A stretch of DNA of 64,000 nt from Daejeonella sp. JGW-45 (GCF_029360805.1 NZ_JARKNC010000002.1:101816-165815); one strand, 5' to 3'; counted from the stretch's first letter, positions 19,043 through 28,381 are shown. Notes: generated by a model not told the origin, from the letters alone. A program made the numbers and translations.

Positions 19043-19297
19043 TTATACTTTTTTTTGATGGCACCAAGGTAGATATAATTTCTATTTCGGCATTAGAGCG
19101 AACAAATTAAGCAAACCCTTTTTTGACTTATTAACATCCGAAAAAGTTATAAACATATTGAATCTGATATTTCAAAAAGCAAACGCGCTTGAATATCCAT
19201 ACTTTCCTAACAGTCAATGTTAACAGGAACACGTTTGAATCAGGTGGCGGCTAATAGTGTGTTTTGCTAAAAATATACGTTGTGAAAAACTAAAAAC

Positions 19298-19325
19298 TTT
19301 GACGATCCTTTTTTGCATATTTTTG
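19298..19325 (+). promoter_or_regulatory. Predicted dnaB promoter
   Basis: TTTG (19298-19301) and TATTTTTG (19318-19325) match the Bacteroidota -33 and -7 elements, with a 16-base gap. Only five bases separate the -7 box from the dnaB ATG at 19331, implying a leaderless or very short-leader mRNA. The rest of the 288-base gap to rlmB is AT-rich and shows nothing else I can name. Confidence 0.55.
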
Positions 19326-19330
19326 TTGTC

Positions 19331-20890
19331 ATGAGTTTAGATAACGAACAGGATTTTAGCAGAGGGAACAAAAACACACTGCAGGGCGACCGGAGAAACA
19401 GGCTAAGTACCATAGTCAGCGGCCTGGGAAAGTTACCGCCGCAGGCCCTGGATCTGGAAGAAGCAGTACTGGGAGCATTAATGCTCGAGAAAGATGCTCT
19501 TTCGGCTGTCATCGATATCTTGAAACCTGATGTTTTTTACAAAGACAGTCACCAGAAGATATTCGAAGCAATACAGTTTCTGTTTCAAAAGTCCTCACCT
19601 ATCGATATTCTTACCGTTACGGCTCAACTGCGCCAACAGGGTGATCTTGAAATGATCGGTGGCGCTTACTACATCACCGAACTCACGAATCGTGTAGCTT
19701 CTGCAGCAAATATCGAATATCATGCAAGGATCATTTCGCAAAAGTTTATTCAGCGTGAGCTTATCCGGATCTCGACTGAGATCATAAGTAACGCATATGA
19801 GGATACGACGGATATTTTCGATCTTCTGGACCACGCTGAGAAAAACCTCTTCGACATAGCTCAAAATAATCTGCGCCGAGATTCGAGAAAAATGGACGAT
19901 ATCATACGTGAATCGCTGGAAAATTTGGAGAAGATAAAAGATAAAGTTGACGGACTGACGGGGGTCGCTTCAGGCTTTACGGCGCTGGATAGGATGACTT
20001 CCGGATGGCAGCCCTCAGATCTGGTAATCATTGCGGCGAGACCGGCGATGGGTAAAACAGCCTTTGTTTTAAGTTGTGCGAGGAACGCCGCGGTTCAATT
20101 CGGGAAACCCGTTGTGTTCTTCTCTCTCGAAATGTCGTCGGTGCAACTGGTTAATCGTCTGATTTCCGGTGAAACTGAAATCGAACAGGAAAAGATCCGT
20201 AAGGGCCATCTGGCAGAATGGGAATGGCAACAGCTCCATTCGAAAATAGGTAAGCTTACCGAGGCCCCTCTGTTCATCGATGACACGCCCGCGCTCAATA
20301 TTTTTGAATTCCGGGCAAAATGCAGACGTCTGAAAGCTCAGTACGATATTCAGATGATCATCATTGACTACCTGCAGCTGATGCACGGAAAAAGTGATGG
20401 CAAAGGTGGAAACCGTGAACAGGAGATAGGTAGTATTTCAAGAGCTTTGAAATCTGTCGCCAAAGAACTTAATGTCCCTGTTCTGGCCCTTTCGCAACTA
20501 AGTCGTGCCGTGGAAAACAGGCCCGGAGGCAGTAAGAAGCCCATGCTTTCGGATCTACGGGAATCGGGATCTATTGAGCAGGACGCTGACATGGTCCTTT
20601 TTCTATATCGCCCCGAGTATTATGGTTTGACCGAAGACGAACAAGGGCGCTCGACCGTTGGTATCGGTGAGGTCATCGTAGCAAAACACCGTAATGGCGA
20701 GACCGGAACAGTGCCACTTCGCTTCGTCGGAAAGTTTGTGAAATTTTTAGATCTCGAAGAAGATTTCTCTGTTTCTTCCAATCCGAATCCTTTTGCAGGA
20801 ATAGCGCCTTCCCAGGATTTCGAAAAGCCTAATAATTTTATCATCCGCCCATCCAGGATGGATGACCTGGATGATGAGCCGCCATTCTAA
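19331..20890 (+). CDS. dnaB: Replicative DNA helicase
   Basis: DnaB is the hexameric helicase at the replication fork. The 519-residue protein has the N-terminal DnaG-interaction domain (PPQALDLEEAVLGALML, about 35-140). The RecA-like motor follows, with Walker A ARPAMGKTAF, H2 FFSLEMS, Walker B MIIIDYLQLM and the DnaB motif SDLRESGSIEQDADMVLFLYR. The tail SRMDDLDDEPPF is the acidic end common in Bacteroidota. No intein interrupts it. The ATG at 19331 is used because the earlier in-frame start overlaps the promoter elements. Confidence 0.97.
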   Translation: MSLDNEQDFSRGNKNTLQGDRRNRLSTIVSGLGKLPPQALDLEEAVLGALMLEKDALSAVIDILKPDVFYKDSHQKIFEAIQFLFQKSSPIDILTVTAQLRQQGDLEMIGGAYYITELTNRVASAANIEYHARIISQKFIQRELIRISTEIISNAYEDTTDIFDLLDHAEKNLFDIAQNNLRRDSRKMDDIIRESLENLEKIKDKVDGLTGVASGFTALDRMTSGWQPSDLVIIAARPAMGKTAFVLSCARNAAVQFGKPVVFFSLEMSSVQLVNRLISGETEIEQEKIRKGHLAEWEWQQLHSKIGKLTEAPLFIDDTPALNIFEFRAKCRRLKAQYDIQMIIIDYLQLMHGKSDGKGGNREQEIGSISRALKSVAKELNVPVLALSQLSRAVENRPGGSKKPMLSDLRESGSIEQDADMVLFLYRPEYYGLTEDEQGRSTVGIGEVIVAKHRNGETGTVPLRFVGKFVKFLDLEEDFSVSSNPNPFAGIAPSQDFEKPNNFIIRPSRMDDLDDEPPF

Positions 20891-20913
20891 TAAGGCTAGT
20901 GCCACTTCAGCAG

Positions 20914-22116
20914 TTATAAGAAAAGGCCCAGCAGGATACCTGCGAGGATCAGGAATGGTGTTCTGACCCTGGTAAATAATAGCAACAGGAAGGTAATAAC
21001 GACTATACCTACTGTCATCAGGCTTATCCCGAAAGGTTGTAGCAGTAAGAGGAATGCTGCCCCCATAAATCCTACTGATACGGCATTTATTCCCGACAGA
21101 GAGTTTTTAATCCTGGTAATCTTTCTCAGATCGTTCCAGAAGGGGACAATAAAAAGAATAAGTATCAAACCAGGCAAATTTATCCCCAGAACAGCGATCA
21201 GGCCGCCTGCAACCTGTCCGTAAAAATCGTAGCCCGCATTTTTTAATGTCATTCCGCCTACAAAGGAAGTAAACGCAAAGGTTGGGCCTGGAAGTGCCTG
21301 CTGCAAGGCATAGCCAGACAAAAACTGGTCAGAGGTCAGGTAATCCTTCATACCGACAAACTCTGTATACATGAACGGGACTAATACCTGCCCGCCGCCG
21401 AAGATCATTATGCCATTGCGATAAAAGTTCTCGAACAAACGTATAGGCAAGCTAAACGGCGAAGTCCGGTTAATTAAAGCACCAAGTCCTGCAAAAAAGA
21501 GCAGTACACCAATAAAATATGCAATTTTCCTGGGATTGATCTTCGCAAACAGCTTACTTCTGATCTCCGTTTCTTCTAGTGGTGTGTCTATTGCCGACGA
21601 GATTATACCCGCAATAAGTATTATGATCGGAAAGGCGTATGCGTTTCTGAGAATAAGAGTGGCGATAAGTGAGGCGCCGGCAAGCCAGAATGCTGTTTGA
21701 GTTTTAAGAATTGAACGGCCAATCTTAAAAGCAGCATAGCCCACTATACCCACTGCAACGGGCTGTATGAACTCAAGCACCCGGGCAAACTTCTCCTTTT
21801 GGCCAAGCATCGTATAACTAAGCACTGCAACTGTCATAATGGTAGCTGAAGGGATTATCCAGATTAAAAACGCTGTAATCGCAATAGGTAATCCCCCTAC
21901 CTTGTAAGCAATTCCAACCAGTGTCTGAGTGGACGAGGGACCTGGCAAGACCTGTGTCAGCGCATTGAGCTCCAGCAGTTCGCTTTCAGAAATGTACTGC
22001 CGCTTATGAACAAAGTTCTTCAGCATCATTCCCAAGTGCGCAGTAGCGCCACCGAATGCTGTGAAGGTAAACCATACCACATCACTTAAAAATAACAGGT
22101 GGCGTTTACTGGGCAT
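20914..22116 (-). CDS. chrA: Chromate transporter, long-chain CHR family
   Basis: This 400-residue inner-membrane protein has about ten hydrophobic segments. Two homologous CHR halves are visible: the first has FTAFGGATAHLGMM and QVLPGPSSTQTLVGI, the second has FGGGQVLVPFM and QQALPGPTFAFTSF. Long-chain members export chromate by proton antiport; whether this one confers resistance cannot be read from sequence. Its ATG is three bases after the stop of the upstream TPR gene, so the two are cotranscribed. Confidence 0.92.
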   Translation of the reverse strand: MPSKRHLLFLSDVVWFTFTAFGGATAHLGMMLKNFVHKRQYISESELLELNALTQVLPGPSSTQTLVGIAYKVGGLPIAITAFLIWIIPSATIMTVAVLSYTMLGQKEKFARVLEFIQPVAVGIVGYAAFKIGRSILKTQTAFWLAGASLIATLILRNAYAFPIIILIAGIISSAIDTPLEETEIRSKLFAKINPRKIAYFIGVLLFFAGLGALINRTSPFSLPIRLFENFYRNGIMIFGGGQVLVPFMYTEFVGMKDYLTSDQFLSGYALQQALPGPTFAFTSFVGGMTLKNAGYDFYGQVAGGLIAVLGINLPGLILILFIVPFWNDLRKITRIKNSLSGINAVSVGFMGAAFLLLLQPFGISLMTVGIVVITFLLLLFTRVRTPFLILAGILLGLFL

Positions 22117-22119
22117 GAC

Positions 22120-22455
22120 TTAATCGTCTTCGTAATCTAAGCCCATGATCGAATTATAAACACCCTGCAATTCTGAGAAAGCGTGCATATCCCTTGCACC
22201 CCGGGCGATCTCCATTCCTTTCTTATAGGTAGATATAGCGTCGGCTTTACGGTCTATTTGTTCGTAAAGCTTTCCTGCATGATAGTATGTGCCTACGTAA
22301 TCCGGATGATTATTCAGAAGATCTTCATAATAGATTATGGCTTTCTCCCACTCATTTGAGTTCAGATATTCCGTTGCTATCGCATATTTCAAAAATGGAT
22401 CATTAGGTTCATTTTGCAGGAAATTCAGAAGCTTTTCTAATCGTATATGGTGCAT
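22120..22455 (-). CDS. Small TPR protein
   Basis: This 111-residue cytoplasmic protein consists of about three tetratricopeptide repeats (FLKYAIATEYLNSNEWEKAI, YVGTYYHAGKLYEQIDRKADAI). It ends in an acidic tail (GLDYEDD). TPRs mediate protein-protein contacts; the partner is unknown. It is the first gene of a two-gene unit with chrA and is divergent from etfB, with only 44 bases between the starts. Confidence 0.85.
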   Translation of the reverse strand: MHHIRLEKLLNFLQNEPNDPFLKYAIATEYLNSNEWEKAIIYYEDLLNNHPDYVGTYYHAGKLYEQIDRKADAISTYKKGMEIARGARDMHAFSELQGVYNSIMGLDYEDD

Positions 22456-22475
22456 TTTATTTTAGCTTTTTTGAG

Positions 22476-22483
22476 TAGATTTG
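22476..22483 (+). promoter_or_regulatory. Predicted etfBA -7 box
   Basis: TAGATTTG matches TAnnTTTG and sits 16 bases before the etfB ATG at 22500, between the divergent TPR gene and etfB. Confidence 0.5.
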
Positions 22484-22499
22484 TAAAAACCGAATCTAT

Positions 22500-23237
22500 A
22501 TGAAGATATTAGTTTGTGTCAGCAACGTACCGGATACAACAACAAAAATAACTTTTAGCAGTGATAATACCCAATTCAACACAGCAGGGGTTCAATATAT
22601 ACTGAACCCGTATGATGAGATCGCTTTAGCCCGTGCCATCGAGCTATCCGAAGGCGGTAAAAGCACAGTCACTGTTATTCATGTAGGCGAATCATCTTCT
22701 GAGCCGACGATAAGAAAAGCGCTGGCCATTGGTGCAGATGATGCGGTACGTATAAATGCATTTCCGCGCGATGCCTATTTTGTGTCTTTCCAAATCGCAG
22801 AATATGCTAAGTCAAATGGGTTTGATCTGATCTTAACCGGCAGAGAGTCGATAGACTATAATGGCTCGCAGGTTGCTGCCATGATCGGTGAGTTTCTTGA
22901 CATTCCATCCATTTCCATTATTAAAAAACTAAACACCGATGGAAATAGTTCATCCATAGAGCGTGAGATAGAAGGCGGAAAGGAAATGATAAAAGTTGAT
23001 TTTCCCTTTATTGCAAGCTGCGCCGAAGGTGTTGCTGAACCAAAGATTCCTAATATGCGAGGTATTATGTCGGCAAGAACTAAGCCCCTGCAGGTTTTAG
23101 AAGCAAAGGAAATAGAAAAGCTGGTTTCATTTAAATCTTACTCCACTCCTGCCCCCCGCGGTTCTGTAAAGATGTTAACACCGGATGAAACAGAAAAGCT
23201 TGTTGAATTATTACATACAGAAGCAAAAGTCATTTAA
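22500..23237 (+). CDS. etfB: Electron transfer flavoprotein subunit beta
   Basis: EtfB pairs with EtfA to carry electrons from acyl-CoA dehydrogenases and related flavoenzymes to the quinone pool. The 245-residue protein starts MKILVCVSNVPDTT and has the ETF beta features NPYDEIALARAIEL, GADDAVRI and LTGRESIDYNGSQVAAMIGE. EtfA follows 37 bases later. The TGRES-type sequence resembles the non-bifurcating family. No dehydrogenase partner is adjacent. Confidence 0.96.
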   Translation: MKILVCVSNVPDTTTKITFSSDNTQFNTAGVQYILNPYDEIALARAIELSEGGKSTVTVIHVGESSSEPTIRKALAIGADDAVRINAFPRDAYFVSFQIAEYAKSNGFDLILTGRESIDYNGSQVAAMIGEFLDIPSISIIKKLNTDGNSSSIEREIEGGKEMIKVDFPFIASCAEGVAEPKIPNMRGIMSARTKPLQVLEAKEIEKLVSFKSYSTPAPRGSVKMLTPDETEKLVELLHTEAKVI

Positions 23238-23274
23238 TACAATATTAATTTCCCTCAGGGGGTAAAAAGCGAAT

Positions 23275-24252
23275 ATGTCAGTTCTAGTATATGTAGAGAA
23301 TGCGGAAGGCAAGTTTAAGAAATCTACGTTTGAAGTAGTTTCTTATGCCAAAGCTATTGCAGATCTTTTAAGCACGGATCTTATTGCAGTATCAATCGGA
23401 ACCGTAGCACAGGACGAATTAAATGTCCTGGGAAAATACGGGGCATCAAGAATACTTAATATAAGCGACGACAGACTGAAAACATTTGTTAACCAGGCCT
23501 ATGCAACGGTGATTTCTGAAGCCGCGGAAAAAGAAGGGGCAGATGTTGTCGTATTGGCGAATTCATTTAGCGGCAAAGGACTCGCTCCGCGAATTGCAGT
23601 TAAATTAAAGGCCGGGCTTGCGGATTCGGCCATCGGGCTGCCTAACTTGGAAAACAACAGTTTCACCGTCCGGAAAACAGCATTTTCAGGCAAAGCCTTT
23701 GCGCTTGTTGAGCTTAGTTCAGCAAAAAAAGTGATTGCATTAAATCCCAACTCTCACCAGCTCAAAGAAATCGCGGCTGAAGGAAAAATTGAAGCATACC
23801 AGCCAGAAATAAAGGAAAGCGACTTGCGCATCAAAGTGACCGATGTTGTACGTGCTACCGATAAAATCGCTCTTCCGGATGCCGAGCTGGTTGTGTCGGC
23901 CGGCCGGGGATTAAAAGGCCCTGAGAATTGGAAGATCATAGAAGATCTGGCGGAAGCGCTCGGAGCGGCCACTGCTTGCTCAAAGCCTGTGTCAGACGCT
24001 GGGTGGCGTCCGCATGAAGAACATGTTGGCCAGACCGGGATTGCCGTAAGCCCTAATCTATATATTGCTGTTGGAATTTCAGGCGCTATACAACACCTTG
24101 CTGGCGTCAGCTCATCTAAAACTATCGTGGTAATTAATAAGGATCCGGAAGCACCATTCTTCAAAGTTGCAGATTATGGCATAGTTGGTGATGCATTTGA
24201 AGTAGTACCTAAATTAACAGAAGCTGTAAAAGCTTACAAATCACATTCCTAA
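23275..24252 (+). CDS. etfA: Electron transfer flavoprotein subunit alpha
   Basis: This 325-residue FAD-binding subunit has the C-terminal ETF alpha signature region VVSAGRGLKGPENW, SDAGWRPHEEHVGQTG, PNLYIAVGISGAIQHLAG and INKDPEAPFFKVADYGIVGD. These residues bind FAD. It forms a heterodimer with the upstream etfB product. Length is typical. The next gene starts 38 bases downstream, so a longer transcript including the BFN protein is likely. Confidence 0.97.
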   Translation: MSVLVYVENAEGKFKKSTFEVVSYAKAIADLLSTDLIAVSIGTVAQDELNVLGKYGASRILNISDDRLKTFVNQAYATVISEAAEKEGADVVVLANSFSGKGLAPRIAVKLKAGLADSAIGLPNLENNSFTVRKTAFSGKAFALVELSSAKKVIALNPNSHQLKEIAAEGKIEAYQPEIKESDLRIKVTDVVRATDKIALPDAELVVSAGRGLKGPENWKIIEDLAEALGAATACSKPVSDAGWRPHEEHVGQTGIAVSPNLYIAVGISGAIQHLAGVSSSKTIVVINKDPEAPFFKVADYGIVGDAFEVVPKLTEAVKAYKSHS

Positions 24253-24289
24253 TAGCGATGGTGATCTGCGTACATGTTAAGCTTTTTTA

Positions 24290-24886
24290 ATGAAGAAGAT
24301 AAAATTAGATATAGTTGGGTTATCTTATAGTCAGACACAGTCAGGTGCTTATGCCTTGGTCCTTGGCGAGGTAAACGGCCGAAGAAGACTACCGATTATT
24401 ATTGGAGGGTTTGAGGCTCAGGCAATAGCGATTGAGATTGAAAAGATGACTCCGAGCCGGCCACTTACACACGATCTTTTTAAGTCAGTCGCCGAAGCTT
24501 ATTCCATCAATGTGCAGGAAGTCATTATCTACAACCTCGTAGATGGAATCTTTTACGCTAAACTTATCTGCAGTGATGGCAAAAAAACAACAGAAATAGA
24601 CGCGCGTACGTCTGATGCTATAGCTCTGGCAGTAAGATTTGAATGCCCGATCTATACGTATGAATTTATCCTGGCAACAGCCGGGATCGTCATAGAAGGA
24701 AACGAATTTGTATTTCTCGAAAATATTGAGCCGCAACCGGAAGAAAAAACTCCTTCGGCAACAATAAGTTACAGCTCGCTGAGTGATGCAGAGCTGAAGA
24801 CAAAACTCAAGGAAGCCCTTTCTGATGAAGCTTATGAAAGAGCCGCGAAAATACGTGACGAGCTTTCAAGGAGAAAATCTTCTTAG
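24290..24886 (+). CDS. Bifunctional nuclease-domain (DUF151) protein with C-terminal UVR motif
   Basis: This 198-residue protein has an N-terminal BFN/DUF151 domain (about 1-135; ALVLGEVNGRRRLPIIIGGFEAQAIAIEIE, RTSDAIALAVRFECPIY). A linker follows, then a UVR-like motif (about 160-195; LKTKLKEALSDEAYERAAKIRDEL) like the UvrB/UvrC contact helix pair. The combination is found across Bacteroidota. The nuclease name comes from a plant homologue and the bacterial activity is uncertain. It follows etfA on the same strand. Confidence 0.88.
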   Translation: MKKIKLDIVGLSYSQTQSGAYALVLGEVNGRRRLPIIIGGFEAQAIAIEIEKMTPSRPLTHDLFKSVAEAYSINVQEVIIYNLVDGIFYAKLICSDGKKTTEIDARTSDAIALAVRFECPIYTYEFILATAGIVIEGNEFVFLENIEPQPEEKTPSATISYSSLSDAELKTKLKEALSDEAYERAAKIRDELSRRKSS

Positions 24887-24967
24887 CAGATCATCCTGCA
24901 GTTTTTATAACGCATTGGTTTATATTTAAATTAGTCCTATCTTTTGTTATAAATATAGCTGCTTAAT

Positions 24968-26215
24968 ATGAATATAAAACTGCGTCTGATCACCCTTAAC
25001 TTCCTTCAATTCTTTATCTGGGGTTCCTGGTTAATATCTCTTGGCGGGTATATGATCGTTACCCTGCAGTTTACGGGAGTTGAAGTAGGCAGCATATTTG
25101 CCACAATGGGAATCGCCTCTTTATTTATGCCGGCGGTTATGGGAATTATTGCGGACCGTTTCTTTAATGCCGAGCGCGTATTGGGAGCCTGTCACATCGC
25201 TGGTGCGTTGCTGCTGTTTCTTGCAGCTCAGATAAAGGATTATCCGTCCTTGTATATTATAATGCTGTTTTATTGTATGGCTTATATGCCTACTATAGCT
25301 TTAGCGAACACCGTGTCCTATAATGCTCTGGAAAAGAGCAACATGAATATCGTAAAGTCTTTCCCTCCTATTCGTGTCTGGGGTACGATAGGATTTATAA
25401 TTGCTATGTGGGTTGTTGACCTGCTTAACCTTACGAAAAGCCCGCTACAATTATATGTAAGTGCTGCAGCCTCTCTGCTTCTGGGACTTTATGCTTTTAC
25501 AATGCCACCCCGCCCGCCTTTAAAATCCGGCGATGCACGGAGTTTTTCTTCAACATTGGGACTGGACGCACTGGTGCTCTTCAAATCGCGGAAGCTCGCC
25601 ATATTTTTTATTTTCTCTATGTTCCTTGGCGCCGCGCTTCAAATAACAAACCTATTTGGCGGTTCATTCCTTGACGATTTCAAAACCACTTATCCCGATT
25701 CATTCGGTGTTCAGCATCCAAACCTGCTGTTGTCTATTTCTCAGATCTCAGAAACGCTGTTTATTTTAACGATCCCCTTTTTTCTTCATAAGTTCGGTAT
25801 CCGTAAAGTAATGTTATTTAGCATTATAGCGTGGGTATTACGCTTTGCGCTATTCGGCATCGGTAATCCGGGTGATGGCTTGTGGCTCCTCGTGCTGTCC
25901 ATGGTAATCTACGGGATGGCATTTGATTTCTTTAATATTTCAGGCTCCCTATTTGTAGAAAGGGAATCGGATCCCGCTATCCGGGCAAGTGCACAGGGTC
26001 TGTTTATGTTAATGACAAACGGACTCGGAGCATTCTTTGGTGGAATATTAAGCGGCTGGGTTGTTGATTTTTTCACGGCTGGCGGCATTCGCGACTGGCA
26101 AAGCATCTGGTTCACGTTTGCCGGCTATGCGCTGATACTGGCAGTTATATTTCCAGTGGTGTTCAAATACAAGCACTTGCCTGATCAGTTAGAGGCAGTG
26201 AAAAATGAGCTGTGA
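24968..26215 (+). CDS. Nucleoside:H+ symporter, NupG-type MFS permease
   Basis: This 415-residue permease has about twelve transmembrane segments. It begins RLITLNFLQFFIWGSWLISLG and contains IADRFFNAERVLGACHIAGA and the conserved VRVWGTIGFI-like sequence (PIRVWGTIGF). These are typical of the nucleoside:H+ symporter (NHS) family. It would import nucleosides across the inner membrane. Its stop codon (26213-26215) touches the left arm of an exact inverted repeat shared with the convergent gltA gene. Confidence 0.88.
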   Translation: MNIKLRLITLNFLQFFIWGSWLISLGGYMIVTLQFTGVEVGSIFATMGIASLFMPAVMGIIADRFFNAERVLGACHIAGALLLFLAAQIKDYPSLYIIMLFYCMAYMPTIALANTVSYNALEKSNMNIVKSFPPIRVWGTIGFIIAMWVVDLLNLTKSPLQLYVSAAASLLLGLYAFTMPPRPPLKSGDARSFSSTLGLDALVLFKSRKLAIFFIFSMFLGAALQITNLFGGSFLDDFKTTYPDSFGVQHPNLLLSISQISETLFILTIPFFLHKFGIRKVMLFSIIAWVLRFALFGIGNPGDGLWLLVLSMVIYGMAFDFFNISGSLFVERESDPAIRASAQGLFMLMTNGLGAFFGGILSGWVVDFFTAGGIRDWQSIWFTFAGYALILAVIFPVVFKYKHLPDQLEAVKNEL

Positions 26216-26284
26216 GTATTGAGATGAGCTATGGGCGGTGAGAAATGAGCTCATAGCCCAATGCCCATAGCTCATCTCAATACT
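26215..26284. terminator. Bidirectional hairpin of word repeats between nucleoside permease and gltA
   Basis: A 21-bp arm at 26215-26235 is exactly complementary to 26264-26284, with a 28-base loop that itself holds further copies of the words GAGCTATGGG and GAGCTCATAG. The left arm begins on the last base of the permease TGA and the right arm ends inside the gltA stop (26283-26285). There is no T-tract. It probably serves as a terminator or 3'-end protector for both genes. Confidence 0.75.
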
Positions 26285-27569
26285 ATCTATTTTTCAACTC
26301 AACGTAATCACGAAGCGTTTCACCCACATAAATTTGTCTCGGGCGACCGATCGGCTCCTTATTTTCACGCATCTCTTTCCATTGTCCGATCCAGCCTGGT
26401 AAACGTCCAAGAGCAAATAAAACTGTAAACATATCTGTTGGGAAACCTAAAGCACGATAGATGATCCCTGAGTAGAAGTCTACATTCGGATACAATTTTC
26501 TCTCTACAAAATACGGATCATTCAGGGCTGCAGTTTCCAATTTCTTAGCAATATCAAGAACTGGATCACTAATACCCAACTTGTCCAATACATCATCACA
26601 AGCCTTCTTTATAAGCTTTGCTCTCGGGTCAAAGTTTTTATAAACCCGGTGACCGAATCCCATCAAACGGAAAGGATCATTCTTGTCTTTTGCTTTATTG
26701 ATCCATTTATCTGTATCGCCGCCATCATTTTTTATTTGCTCCAGCATCTCGATCACGGCCTGATTTGCTCCACCATGTAAAGGGCCCCACAAGGCCGAAA
26801 TCCCGGCAGATATTGACGCATACAGATTACACTCAGACGAACCAACCATTCTTACTGTAGATGTTGAACAATTCTGCTCATGATCGGCATGAAGAATGAA
26901 CAATACATTCATCGCCGACACAAATACAGGATCTATTTCTACGTCTTCGGTCCTCTGACCGAATGTCATATTCAGAAAATTGCTTACATAATCAAGCTTG
27001 TTCAGCGGATAAATTACCGGGTGACCTAAAGACTTTTTATAGATCCAGGAAACAACCGTTGTCATTTTGGCCAAAAGCTTAATAATAGTTTGATTTTGTT
27101 CCTCTGCCGACTGCCTTGAATTAAGAGATTCAGGATAAAAAGCTGACAATGAGCATATAAGAGAAGACAACTGACCCATTGGGTGAGACTTAGAAGGAAA
27201 TCCATCAAAGAATTTCTTCATATCTTCATGAACCAGGGTATGTTTAGAAATATCAGTTTGGAACGCATCCAATTCACGCTGTGTTGGTAATTCTCCGTAG
27301 ATCAGAAGATAAGCAACTTCAAGAAATGTTGATTTTTGGGCAAGCTCCTCGATCGCGTATCCACGGTATTTTAATATTCCCTCTTCGCCGTCCAGAAAAG
27401 TTATAGCACTTTTTGTAGCACCCGTATTTTTGTAACCAGAATCCAGGGTAACATAGCCGCTTTGATCGCGAAGTTTTGAAATATCAACTGCTTTTTCCCC
27501 TTCAGTACCTTCAATGATTGGTAATTCGTACGTTTTATCTCCTATGGTTAGGGATGCTGATTCAGACAT
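26283..27569 (-). CDS. gltA: Citrate synthase
   Basis: This TCA-cycle enzyme condenses acetyl-CoA and oxaloacetate. The 428-residue type II protein has the N-terminal domain ITFLDGEEGILKYRGYAIEELA. The catalytic regions are FILHADHEQNCSTSTVR (His), GPLHGGANQAV (His) and MGFGHRVYKNFDPRA. NVDFYSGIIYRALG carries the catalytic Asp. Length matches the E. coli-type hexameric enzyme. It is monocistronic, with a promoter box 23 bases upstream and a long hairpin at its 3' end. Confidence 0.98.
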   Translation of the reverse strand: MSESASLTIGDKTYELPIIEGTEGEKAVDISKLRDQSGYVTLDSGYKNTGATKSAITFLDGEEGILKYRGYAIEELAQKSTFLEVAYLLIYGELPTQRELDAFQTDISKHTLVHEDMKKFFDGFPSKSHPMGQLSSLICSLSAFYPESLNSRQSAEEQNQTIIKLLAKMTTVVSWIYKKSLGHPVIYPLNKLDYVSNFLNMTFGQRTEDVEIDPVFVSAMNVLFILHADHEQNCSTSTVRMVGSSECNLYASISAGISALWGPLHGGANQAVIEMLEQIKNDGGDTDKWINKAKDKNDPFRLMGFGHRVYKNFDPRAKLIKKACDDVLDKLGISDPVLDIAKKLETAALNDPYFVERKLYPNVDFYSGIIYRALGFPTDMFTVLFALGRLPGWIGQWKEMRENKEPIGRPRQIYVGETLRDYVELKNR

Positions 27570-27592
27570 ATTGGTTTATAGTAGTTATTAGA

Positions 27593-27600
27593 CAAAACTA
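27593..27600 (-). promoter_or_regulatory. Predicted gltA -7 box
   Basis: On the minus strand TAGTTTTG matches TAnnTTTG, 23 bases before the gltA ATG at 27569. No clear -33 element is visible. Confidence 0.45.
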
Positions 27601-27750
27601 ATAATTATGGTGGTTTATGTGGTAATTTTCAGGAAAGGTTTTGCAATATTTTTGTTAGCGGAATGTAATTCGCGCTAATCTCCAACTATTTAATGAAAAT
27701 CAAAGAGCTCTAAAAAGGTATTTTATATAATTCCAGCTTAAGCTTCCGGC

Positions 27751-28287
27751 CTATTTTGCGCCGAGGGTGTCTTTGACTTCACCACAATTCAGCATTTCGT
27801 CACCATAGTAAGGATTCATGACTTCCTTCTCAGCGGAAAGCCAATAAGCTCCTTCGCCTTCATTTGCCATTGGGCAATATTGAACGAACAACGTTCCTGA
27901 GTTTACATCTGCATGCTTCATCAGAGCAATCACGTCAGAACTTAATGCTGTAAAATGAACGCGTTGTTCTTTTAAATCTTTAGCATTTGAAATTTTACCA
28001 GCCAGAGCTGCCGTATTCTCGCAACCATCAACCTTGGAAAGTGCAAAGGCTAGTTCTTTTGCAGCCTCTTTCGCAGCAGGGAAGTCGGAGGAAACAAGCA
28101 CGTCTTTCAATGTTAGATAGTGGTTATACACCTGCTGTGTGTTCTCATCTTTAATATCAGCAATTGACGTTGAAGAAACTGAGGCAGAATCGGCTGTGTT
28201 CTTCTTATTTGAATCGGCAGTCTGGTTACAGGAAACAGATGCACATGCGATAATTAATCCGGAAACAATTAGTTTTACTTTCATCAT
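27751..28287 (-). CDS. DUF3347-like lipoprotein
   Basis: This 178-residue protein has a lipoprotein signal ending in the lipobox-like SVSC (Cys about residue 20). A Ser/Thr/Asn-rich linker follows, then a domain with NHYLTLKDVLVSSDFPAAKEAAKEL, RVHFTALSSDVIALMK, VQYCPMANEGEGAYWLS and NPYYGDEMLNCGEV. That pattern is the DUF3347 family, often found beside CusB-like heavy-metal efflux proteins. The conserved Cys and Met residues suggest copper or other metal contact, which is an inference. No efflux genes are nearby. The start at 28287 (MMKVKLIV) is chosen for the signal peptide. Confidence 0.85.
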   Translation of the reverse strand: MMKVKLIVSGLIIACASVSCNQTADSNKKNTADSASVSSTSIADIKDENTQQVYNHYLTLKDVLVSSDFPAAKEAAKELAFALSKVDGCENTAALAGKISNAKDLKEQRVHFTALSSDVIALMKHADVNSGTLFVQYCPMANEGEGAYWLSAEKEVMNPYYGDEMLNCGEVKDTLGAK

Positions 28288-28333
28288 GGTTCGTTTAATT
28301 TTCAAATATCGGTAATTATTGGTAAACGAGATC

Positions 28334-28369
28334 AAAAAACAGAAAGTCCCGTAAATACGGGACTTTCTG
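28334..28369 (-). terminator. Intrinsic terminator of the outer-membrane barrel gene
   Basis: A perfect 13-14-bp stem (28340-28353 with 28356-28369) surrounds a two-base loop. Read on the minus strand it is followed by six T residues (28339-28334). It begins 12 bases after the stop of the barrel gene at 28382. Confidence 0.93.
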
Positions 28370-28381
28370 ACAGATCTATGA

